Part shown: in pieces, positions 1 to 6,185 of the stretch
Layout: each line of letters begins with the position of its first letter
Position numbering within the stretch: the stretch's first letter is position 1
Source of the DNA: Thermoplasmata archaeon
GTDB lineage: Archaea > Thermoplasmatota > Penumbrarchaeia > Penumbrarchaeales > EX4484-36
Length of the DNA: 7,421 nt
NCBI GenBank assembly: GCA_021160765.1
Contig: JAGHBW010000249.1
Span: forward strand, 1 to 7,421
Direction of reading: 5' to 3'
Program-made: the position numbers and the translations under genes
Notes under the pieces: generated by a model
What the model was told of the DNA's origin: nothing
Seen by the model: only the letters and a program-made list of their open reading frames with translations
Database searches by the model: none

Positions 1-28
1 AGATTGATGAGGATCTGCAAGAGTTTTT

Positions 29-33
29 GGAGG
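29..33 (+). promoter_or_regulatory. Shine-Dalgarno site for the C11 peptidase gene
   Basis: GGAGG lies 9 nt before the ATG at 43 and 6 nt before the adjoining in-frame GTG at 40. It matches the core of the archaeal anti-SD complement and is the main reason for placing the start at 43 (or 40) instead of at the upstream in-frame TTG/ATG at 4-9. Those upstream codons have no visible ribosome binding site, but the sequence in front of them is cut off by the window edge. Confidence 0.55.
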
Positions 34-42
34 AGTAGAGTG

Positions 43-3000
43 ATGAGGGCCCTTCTTCCATTATTAACACTCTTTCTCCTTCTTCCCATACCCGGATCCG
101 ACTCCTCGGGTGTGAAGGAAACAGCTCCAAAAGAATGGACCGTTCTTATATACATGAACGGGGATAACTCTCTTGAGGGAGAGGCCATAAACGACATTAA
201 CGAGATGGAGCGTGTAGGCTCATCGGACAGTTTAAACATAATAGTGCAGGTGGACCGAACACCTGGATACGATAGCCGCTGGGGAGACTGGACTGATACA
301 AGGCGGTACTATATCATGTACGATGGGGGGGATGAAGCACTCTCCTCCCTTCGTCTGGATTCAGGACTTGGAGAACTGGACATGGCGGATGAGAAAACCT
401 TGGAGGATTTCGTGGTATGGGGGGTTAAAACCTTTCCAGCCAGACATTATATGCTGGTGATATGGGATCATGGAACGGGCATACTGCGCTACTCAAGAGA
501 CGCCTCTTCTTTTACCCTCACCCGGGGGGTTAGCTCAGATATAACATCTGGCCACGACATGGAGATGGTCAGGGCGGCAGAGGCCCTTTCCAGAGCACTT
601 GAAAACACCACGGTACAGGAAATAGACATTATCGGCTTTGACCTCTGCTCTTTGGGTCATCTGGAAACTGCTTACCAGTTCTCCCCCATTGCAGATTACA
701 TGGTGGCCTCCTTTGATGAGGAGCCATCCCCCGGCTGGAACTATTCCTCTGTCCTATCCCCCCTTCGCTCAGGTGGTGTTGACCCAAAAGAGATGGCAGA
801 GCACATTGTTGACTCATATGCCGATGAATATCCGTCAGGGAAAGAATACAAAAGCCTGGCTGCGGTAGAGCTTCGTGGCATAAATAACATAACGTCTGTT
901 CTCAGCAATCTTGCAGAGCACATCTACAATCTGAACAGATCACAGCTTCTCAGGCTCGGTGAGATAAGGGATGAGAGCCACCACCCCTGGAGGAAGGAGA
1001 TATACCGGGATCTGGGGGATCTGCTCCTCAGGATCAGTACGGATGAAAGCCTCTCGCCCCCTCTCCGTGAAAACGCCACGCATCTTCTCCACAGCCTTCA
1101 AAAGGTGGTCCTTAAGAGATTTCTGGGGAACATGCATCCTGATACCGCCATCGGTCTCGGCATATATTTTCCAAAAAGCTTCTTTGATGAATATTATACT
1201 GGGAACATCCTACTCTCAAGGACTTACTGGGACGAGGCAGTGAAACGGGTTATGGAGCCAGTGGACCTCAAACCCATAAGAATAAATGACACCTCTGCCC
1301 CGCCTTCCAATATCATGTTTGAAGCCAGATCTGAAACACCTGATTTAATTAGAGATGTCTGGGTCTCCGGAGAGGTTGTTGGAGGGGGTAAATTCTTTAA
1401 AAAGCTCGCCGGGGATGGTGTGTATAGACTATCTTTTCCGCTTCCCAGCGGTGTTGCGGGCGTTTTTTACCATTACGAGGTTGTCACCTCCCGTTATCAC
1501 TTCAGATTCCCCTTAACGGGTAATATTACTGTTAGGTTTCAGGAGGATCGCGAATCTCCTGTGGTGATTCTCCACCCCCCTCCCAGTCCAATAACCCCCC
1601 CTGTCCACCTGAAGGTTTCCGTCTGGGACAATCAGGGAATTAGGAGTGGGGGTCTGACTCTTCACCTCTCCTCAGGAACGATGCCCGAGAGGATACTCCC
1701 TCCAACATCTCTTACTTACGATCCCTTCAGCGGTTGGATTGACGCAATCTTCACCCTCCCCTCAGATGGTGGTGTGTACAGGATATTTGTTGTTGCTGAG
1801 GATTTGAGCGGAAACCAAGGTAGGTTTCCAGAGAAAGGTGAAATGGTTATAGAGGTTAGATCAGAGAGCACTGCAATTCTTGACCTTCACCACTCTGATA
1901 TGAGATCGTTCACATCGTTGAATCTCACGCTTTCCAACCTGCTAAAGGAGGTGAATTACCTCTCCACTACAATAACAAATTCAACCTTTGAAGGGGTAGA
2001 CCTCTATGTGGTGGTGGAGGCCACCGGAGGGTACACAGAGAAGGAGATGGAAGCGCTGCGTTCGTTTGTAAATAGTGGTGGAAAGATTCTAGCACTTCTC
2101 TCCCCTGAGAGGCCGGGGGGAAGTGAAGCGGCTGATGCTCTCGGGGATCTGCTGGGTTTCAAAATATCCTCGGATGGGGTGTGGAGATACCTTCTGATAA
2201 ACACAACCTTTCCACCGCTCTCCACCTCTCCTACTGTAATTAACATCTCTGGAACCATGAAGGTCTCCGGAGCAGGGGTCCCCCTCATGTGGGGCGACGG
2301 GCAGAATCCTTCTGGAGGGTTAAGTGATGCGGGGTTAGCCCTCCCCTCCTCCCCCTTCAGAGATCCGCTCTTCGCATCCTCTTCAACCATTTTTGAATCT
2401 CTTCTTTTCTACATTACCGGGCCCCAACCGCCAGAAATAAGATATTCCTTAGGGGGTGGCAGGTGGTTGCGGGAGGGGGTCTATCACATACTTCCTGGAC
2501 ATGAGATTGGGGTTAATCTAACCACATCACCCCAAGAGGGGATCTCCTATTACAGGATTGAGTGGGGTGATGGTACCGAGGGAATGAACAGTGGGGGGAC
2601 ATTCCGACATAGATATACGCTGTCAGGGAACTTTACAGTTAGAATGATTGTTGAAACAGACAGAGGCCTCACAGCAGAGGAGAGAGTTCTGGTGGTAGTG
2701 GATATGCCCCCAAGAATAGTTGTAAACCTGACACCGGAGGAACCGAAGAGCTGGCAATGGGTATACTTCAACTGTACAGTATGGGACCCGGATGGAAGGG
2801 TGGTACGTGTTACATGGGATTTTGGAGATGGCTACTTTGGGGAGGGGTTGAGGGTGGTTCATTACTACAAGAAACACGGATACTACTTCGTTAACGTCAC
2901 TGCGGTGGACGAGAGAGGGGTGGAATCCCATCTTCTTTTACAACTCCATGTAGACAACAGCCCCCCGGAGGGGCGAGTATTGCCTGTAGCGTACGTCTCA

Positions 3001-3600
3001 AGTAAACCGGTACAGTTCAACGGTGAGCTTCTGGAGGTAGAGGAGGGGGATGAGGTGCTCCTCCAGGTTCAGGGAGAGGACAAGGATGGTGACCACCTCT
3101 CCTTCAAATGGACGATGGGGGGCATTTTGGTCAGAGGGGAATATTTCCGCAGGTACTTTAACACCTCTGGCATATATGACATAAGTGTGAGTGCGGAGGA
3201 TGGAATGGGGGGTGTGTGGGAGGGTTCGGTGAGGGTTATCGTCAGAAACCTACCGCCAACACCAAAAATAAGATATGAGGGCAAGGGGAAGGAGTACACC
3301 TTTACGCTGGAGGGTGGTGTTGACAGCCCTTCTGACGTCGGAAACCTTACAATCATGTGGGACTTTGGAGATGGTAAGACAGGGGAGGGTTGGCGGGTAA
3401 GACACACCTACATTTTTGGAGGAAAGTACAGGGTCAGGGTGCGTGTGACCGACCCTGAAGGGGAGAGCGGAGAGGACGAGATAGTTGTAGAGGTCCCCGG
3501 GGTGAGCAGAGCCGCTGCGTCCACGGTGGGGGTGATCTTAGCAGCAGCCCTGTTTATCTTCCTTTACATGAAGAGAGAACAACGATTAAATGGAAGTTAG
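43..3600 (+). CDS. Secreted, membrane-anchored clostripain-family (C11) cysteine peptidase with GATase-like and PKD domains
   Basis: This is a predicted extracellular cysteine endopeptidase of about 1185 residues; clostripain relatives usually cleave after Arg/Lys, but specificity here is unknown. Numbered from the ATG at 43, residues 2-20 form a hydrophobic signal peptide. The C11 domain spans about 32-405: it opens with WTVLIYMNGDN, has the catalytic His143 in IWDHGTG and the nucleophile Cys202 in GFDLCSLGHLE, followed by ASFDEEPSPGWNY. Two Ig-like beta-sandwich regions (about 406-505 and 505-607) follow, then a GATase1/DUF4350-like alpha/beta region (608-795), then four PKD-type domains (796-886, 887-971, 972-1067, 1068-1151), two with WDFGDG and one with WGDG. 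A membrane helix (about 1157-1176) and a KREQR tail anchor the C-terminus with the bulk outside. Many N-x-S/T sequons fit a glycosylated surface protein. The reading frame stays open to the left edge, so TTG4 or ATG7 starts remain possible. The peptidase family is clear; the middle domains are judged by eye. Confidence 0.9.
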   Translation: MRALLPLLTLFLLLPIPGSDSSGVKETAPKEWTVLIYMNGDNSLEGEAINDINEMERVGSSDSLNIIVQVDRTPGYDSRWGDWTDTRRYYIMYDGGDEALSSLRLDSGLGELDMADEKTLEDFVVWGVKTFPARHYMLVIWDHGTGILRYSRDASSFTLTRGVSSDITSGHDMEMVRAAEALSRALENTTVQEIDIIGFDLCSLGHLETAYQFSPIADYMVASFDEEPSPGWNYSSVLSPLRSGGVDPKEMAEHIVDSYADEYPSGKEYKSLAAVELRGINNITSVLSNLAEHIYNLNRSQLLRLGEIRDESHHPWRKEIYRDLGDLLLRISTDESLSPPLRENATHLLHSLQKVVLKRFLGNMHPDTAIGLGIYFPKSFFDEYYTGNILLSRTYWDEAVKRVMEPVDLKPIRINDTSAPPSNIMFEARSETPDLIRDVWVSGEVVGGGKFFKKLAGDGVYRLSFPLPSGVAGVFYHYEVVTSRYHFRFPLTGNITVRFQEDRESPVVILHPPPSPITPPVHLKVSVWDNQGIRSGGLTLHLSSGTMPERILPPTSLTYDPFSGWIDAIFTLPSDGGVYRIFVVAEDLSGNQGRFPEKGEMVIEVRSESTAILDLHHSDMRSFTSLNLTLSNLLKEVNYLSTTITNSTFEGVDLYVVVEATGGYTEKEMEALRSFVNSGGKILALLSPERPGGSEAADALGDLLGFKISSDGVWRYLLINTTFPPLSTSPTVINISGTMKVSGAGVPLMWGDGQNPSGGLSDAGLALPSSPFRDPLFASSSTIFESLLFYITGPQPPEIRYSLGGGRWLREGVYHILPGHEIGVNLTTSPQEGISYYRIEWGDGTEGMNSGGTFRHRYTLSGNFTVRMIVETDRGLTAEERVLVVVDMPPRIVVNLTPEEPKSWQWVYFNCTVWDPDGRVVRVTWDFGDGYFGEGLRVVHYYKKHGYYFVNVTAVDERGVESHLLLQLHVDNSPPEGRVLPVAYVSSKPVQFNGELLEVEEGDEVLLQVQGEDKDGDHLSFKWTMGGILVRGEYFRRYFNTSGIYDISVSAEDGMGGVWEGSVRVIVRNLPPTPKIRYEGKGKEYTFTLEGGVDSPSDVGNLTIMWDFGDGKTGEGWRVRHTYIFGGKYRVRVRVTDPEGESGEDEIVVEVPGVSRAAASTVGVILAAALFIFLYMKREQRLNGS

Positions 3601-3606
3601 GTTATG

Positions 3607-3612
3607 AAGGTG
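3607..3612 (+). promoter_or_regulatory. Shine-Dalgarno site for the MscS-Usp gene
   Basis: AAGGTG lies in the 16-nt gap after the peptidase gene and ends 4 nt before the ATG at 3617. An in-frame TGA at 3605-3607 rules out any earlier start in this frame. There is no room for a separate TATA promoter in the gap, so transcription from upstream is likely, unless a promoter lies inside the 3' end of the peptidase gene. Confidence 0.5.
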
Positions 3613-3616
3613 TAGG

Positions 3617-5542
3617 ATGCTCTCTGCGGAAGTTCTGAACTATATAAAGATGGCAGGGCTGGGAGTCGCCCTTCTTCTGGGGGTTCTGCTCAGCATATAT
3701 CTGGCCCGTCTCTTGGCCCGGTGGATAACCCACATATTTATAGATCTGGAGATCAATCTGGCGCTGAAGGAAACAAGAGAGGGTAAGAAGAGGACACCCA
3801 AGCAGATTAAAAGGTTGAGAGAGAAGATCACAACAAGGACAACCCACAGGCTCTACCCCGCCCTCAACAAGATCCTTGTGATACTTTTTGTTCTCATAGT
3901 CCTCATTATCGTTGTACAGGTGTTCCTAAGGTTCTTTGACCTCTCCTTGGGCATGACTGTTGGAGCTGCGGGATACCAGATAACCCTGGGGAGCATCATC
4001 AATCTAATTGTAGCCTTTGTCCTGGGATATTTCTTCGTTCAGGTTCTTCTTTCCCCACTTCTGGAGAGCATAATATCCGTGGTCTTCCTCCTGGCAGTTC
4101 CCAGAAAAAAGATGATAAGCGTTAAAAGGAGGGTCTTCAAGAACCTTATCGCCGTCACCAAATTCTTCTTCGCCGTACTGGTTTTCTACATCTCCCTGAA
4201 GTATGTACTTGGACCCGAAAACATACCCTTCTGGGGTCTCATAGAAAGCATCTCTGTCTTTATAATGATCATCTCCGGCACCTATATCTTTGTTGAAATT
4301 GTGGCTGAGCTTCTGGCTGCAACATATCTCTCACCGGAGAAGATGGATGTTCACACCGCCCACGCTATTGGAAAATTCGCTAAGATATCCATATTCTTCC
4401 TGGGTATAACAGTGGCCCTTGTAGCAATTGGGCTGGATCCACTGGCGGTTGCCACCTCTCTGGGGCTCATTGGCTTTGCTCTGGCATTCGGACTGCAGGA
4501 TACTGTAGCCAATCTAGCTGCGGGAATACAGATCGCCATAGACAAACCCTTTAAGATAGGAGACAGGATCAGAGTGGTTTACGAGGGGAGGGACACCTGG
4601 GGGGATGTTGTGGATATCGGTTTGAGGTCCACGAGAATCGTCACTCCAGAGGGGGAATACATAACAATTCCAAACTCAATCATGGCCAGAGAGCAGGTGT
4701 GGAATTACAGTCGGCCTGACACACGCATCGCTGAGACGCTTAATGTTGGGATAAGCTACGGGTCGGACTGGCGACTGGCGGAAAAGATCATCCTGAACAT
4801 CCTTGAGGAGTTCCCTTTCATACTTAAAAGCCCGAGGCCTCTTGTATGGATGAAGGAGTTTGGAGAGTTCTCAGTGAACCTTGAGGTTAGATACTGGATA
4901 CCGGATGCCAGGGATAGATATGCTATAAGAAGTGAGGTGCTTAAAAGGATAAAAGACGCCTTTGATGAGGAGGGGGTTGAGATCCCCTATCCATACAGGA
5001 CGGTGGTTTTCAAAAGAGAGCTTCCCAAGGAGAAGCGCTTCAAAGGAGAGTACCACTCACCACTTATTCTCCCCTCTCTTGGCTGGCAGGAGGCGGTCTC
5101 TCCGGAGGGGGAGGGTGAGGGAGAGCTTCATATCCCGGAAGGTCCAATACTGGCGGCAACATCTTCACCGGAGGCTGCCAGGGCCACCGCGCCATATATA
5201 GTATCTATTGCCAGGAATATGGGAAGGGAGCTTAAGGTGCTGTATGTGGTTAAAGAGATACTCCCCGGGGAGAGGCAGAAGGGTTCAAAGGCCTTAAAGG
5301 AGTTCACAAGGCTGGGGATTAAGGAGGGTGTATGGGTTGAACCACTTCTTGAAACGGCTAAGAATACAACGGTGCCTGCCAAGATCCTGGAGGTCATCCA
5401 CGATGTTAACCCCTCCCTTGTCATTCTCGGCTATTTATATTCCCCCACGCAGAAAGGGGAATCAGAAATAATATCCAAGATACTCCCCCTCCTGGACGTT
5501 CCGGTTATGGTTATCCCAGTCCTTCTTGAAAAAGAGGCCTAA
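3617..5542 (+). CDS. MscS-family mechanosensitive channel with C-terminal UspA-like domain
   Basis: This 641-residue protein is predicted to be a tension-gated channel in the cytoplasmic membrane that releases solutes on hypo-osmotic shock. About seven membrane segments are visible: 12-36, 82-107, 120-161 (long, perhaps two), 178-198, 206-234, 252-273 and the pore helix 277-309. The pore helix has the small-residue Gly/Ala pattern and the GLQDTVANLAAG motif (292-303) of MscS. The beta domain follows (310-375, with KIGDRI, WGDVVDIGLRSTRI and IPNS), then the cytosolic alpha/beta cage domain (376-465). A highly basic cytosolic loop lies at 51-79. After a linker rich in charged residues and Gly/Pro, residues 507-637 resemble a UspA domain (PILAATSSPEAA at the start, LVILGYLYS and VPVMVIPVLL at the end). 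The usual G-2x-G-9x-G(S/T) nucleotide loop is not preserved, so ATP binding is doubtful. The protein is about twice the length of E. coli MscS. The gene starts 16 nt after the peptidase gene, probably in one operon. MscS identity is firm; the Usp call is good but less certain. Confidence 0.92.
   Translation: MLSAEVLNYIKMAGLGVALLLGVLLSIYLARLLARWITHIFIDLEINLALKETREGKKRTPKQIKRLREKITTRTTHRLYPALNKILVILFVLIVLIIVVQVFLRFFDLSLGMTVGAAGYQITLGSIINLIVAFVLGYFFVQVLLSPLLESIISVVFLLAVPRKKMISVKRRVFKNLIAVTKFFFAVLVFYISLKYVLGPENIPFWGLIESISVFIMIISGTYIFVEIVAELLAATYLSPEKMDVHTAHAIGKFAKISIFFLGITVALVAIGLDPLAVATSLGLIGFALAFGLQDTVANLAAGIQIAIDKPFKIGDRIRVVYEGRDTWGDVVDIGLRSTRIVTPEGEYITIPNSIMAREQVWNYSRPDTRIAETLNVGISYGSDWRLAEKIILNILEEFPFILKSPRPLVWMKEFGEFSVNLEVRYWIPDARDRYAIRSEVLKRIKDAFDEEGVEIPYPYRTVVFKRELPKEKRFKGEYHSPLILPSLGWQEAVSPEGEGEGELHIPEGPILAATSSPEAARATAPYIVSIARNMGRELKVLYVVKEILPGERQKGSKALKEFTRLGIKEGVWVEPLLETAKNTTVPAKILEVIHDVNPSLVILGYLYSPTQKGESEIISKILPLLDVPVMVIPVLLEKEA
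5529..5533 (-). terminator. Candidate T-tract terminator for the YkgJ-type gene
   Basis: Read on the minus strand this is five T residues, 5 nt after the stop codon of the convergent cysteine-cluster gene and inside the 3' end of the channel gene. Archaeal RNA polymerase can terminate at short T tracts without a hairpin. Five T residues is a weak signal. Confidence 0.2.
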
Positions 5543-6180
5543 TACTCCTCAGGGGTTAGATATCTCTTCTTTTTACCGAAGTTTCTTTCTATCCATCTTT
5601 TTGCCCTCTCAACCCTATCCTCCTCCGTGATCATTCCCGCCCTCTCCCGGTGATACAGTATATCACTCAACACCTTCCACGGGTCCACAAGGGGGCCGCG
5701 GCCAAACCCGGGGCACTCCGTTGAATAATATATTCTTCCATCCGTGTGGAGGAGAAAGGGCCAGGTTGCACAGGTATAGAACCTCTTTGGATAGATGGTG
5801 CAGAGGTTCGTCTCCGGGTCCAAGAATGGACACCCACCAGAAATGTTGAAAAATGGATGGCTTAATCCAGTTTCAGGATCAATAATAACTCCGTCCACCC
5901 GGAACTTCTCTCTCATCTCCTGATCCTCTGTAGCCCTTTTGAACTCCACCCATGTAATGTTCACTCTATACGGCCTTCTGCAGCAATCTCCGCATTTTAA
6001 ACACTCCCATCTTGTCCCGGGGGTGAGTACCTTCCACTCCTCCCCCACCTCCACCTCTTCCCTTCTTGGAATCTTCAGTATCTTAACCGATGGTTCTCTT
6101 TTGGTGGACAACGGTGTGTATTTCTCCTCAAGGGCAATTAAACTTTCGGTAAACAGTTTAAAGGCGGTGATAATATTCAC
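5539..6180 (-). CDS. YkgJ-type zinc/iron-chelating (Fe-S cluster-like) cysteine-rich protein
   Basis: This predicted soluble cytosolic protein has 213 residues. An N-terminal segment of about 58 residues without a recognisable motif is followed by CLKCGDCC (Cys60, 63, 66, 67; bases 5980-6003), the hallmark of the YkgJ/COG0727 family annotated as zinc- or iron-chelating or Fe-S binding. Four more cysteines follow at the usual places: Cys117 (GGCPFLD), Cys127 (NLCTIYPKRF), Cys137 (TCATWPF) and Cys156 (TECPGFGRG). All eight potential ligands are therefore present. The C-terminus is basic and helical (ERAKRWIERNFGKKKR). Cellular function is not established for this family, and I assign none. The start is GTG at 6180, preceded directly by an in-frame TAG, so the protein cannot begin earlier; no ribosome binding site is visible. 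Its stop (TAG) interlocks with the TAA of the convergent channel gene, and its start lies 5 nt from the divergent transglutaminase-like gene. Confidence 0.88.
   Translation of the reverse strand: MNIITAFKLFTESLIALEEKYTPLSTKREPSVKILKIPRREEVEVGEEWKVLTPGTRWECLKCGDCCRRPYRVNITWVEFKRATEDQEMREKFRVDGVIIDPETGLSHPFFNISGGCPFLDPETNLCTIYPKRFYTCATWPFLLHTDGRIYYSTECPGFGRGPLVDPWKVLSDILYHRERAGMITEEDRVERAKRWIERNFGKKKRYLTPEEY
5570..5574 (+). terminator. Candidate T-tract terminator for the peptidase-channel transcript
   Basis: TTTTT occurs 27 nt after the stop of the channel gene, in a pyrimidine-rich stretch (5561-5574) inside the opposing gene. There is no clear hairpin. It is the first T tract after the stop codon and is offered only as the likeliest end of the plus-strand transcript. 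Confidence 0.2.
6157..6162 (+). promoter_or_regulatory. TATA box (TTTAAA) of the transglutaminase-like gene
   Basis: TTTAAA is centred about 26-27 nt before the ATG at 6186 and is preceded by a purine-rich BRE-like stretch (TAAACAG). That is the spacing expected if transcription starts at or next to the ATG, which implies a leaderless mRNA. No Shine-Dalgarno site lies at normal distance from the ATG. The box falls inside codons 7-8 of the divergent minus-strand gene. Confidence 0.5.
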
Positions 6181-6181
6181 C
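6166..6181. repeat. Inverted repeat GGTGA-N6-TCACC at the divergent gene starts
   Basis: The two 5-nt arms (6166-6170 and 6177-6181) are perfectly complementary around an AT-only hexamer TAATAT. The right arm contains the GTG start codon of the minus-strand gene. The left arm sits 15 nt before the plus-strand ATG, downstream of the TTTAAA box. The position would suit a repressor operator controlling both genes, but short arms like these can arise by chance. Confidence 0.35.
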
Positions 6182-6185
6182 TACT

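Noticed and set aside
4..42. Upstream in-frame starts (TTG 4, ATG 7) for the peptidase
   Set aside because: They would give a long basic n-region before the signal peptide, which is possible, but the GGAGG at 29-33 supports starts at 40 or 43. The left edge hides any ribosome binding site further upstream, so this is not excluded.
325..331. Run of seven G residues that might allow slipped-strand phase variation
   Set aside because: The reading frame is intact on both sides and the run simply encodes Gly-Gly within a Gly/Asp-rich loop; similar short runs are frequent in this G-rich coding strand.
1573..1603. C-rich tracts as a possible structured DNA or regulatory element
   Set aside because: They encode a proline-rich linker between two Ig-like regions (HPPPSPITPPVH) and need no other explanation.
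2004..2390. Antisense open frame of 128 codons inside the peptidase gene
   Set aside because: Its product is low in complexity and rich in Ser/Pro/Arg with no motif, as expected from the reverse of a purine-rich, glycine- and serine-coding strand; the plus-strand frame has clear domains through the whole stretch.
3069..3407. Antisense open frame of 112 codons over the PKD domains
   Set aside because: The opposite strand carries recognisable PKD motifs; the antisense product shows none and has no ribosome binding site that I can see.
3604..3615. Three-codon mini-frame ATG AAG GTG TAG in the gap before the channel gene
   Set aside because: It overlaps the Shine-Dalgarno sequence and is too short to claim as a leader peptide; chance is the simplest explanation.
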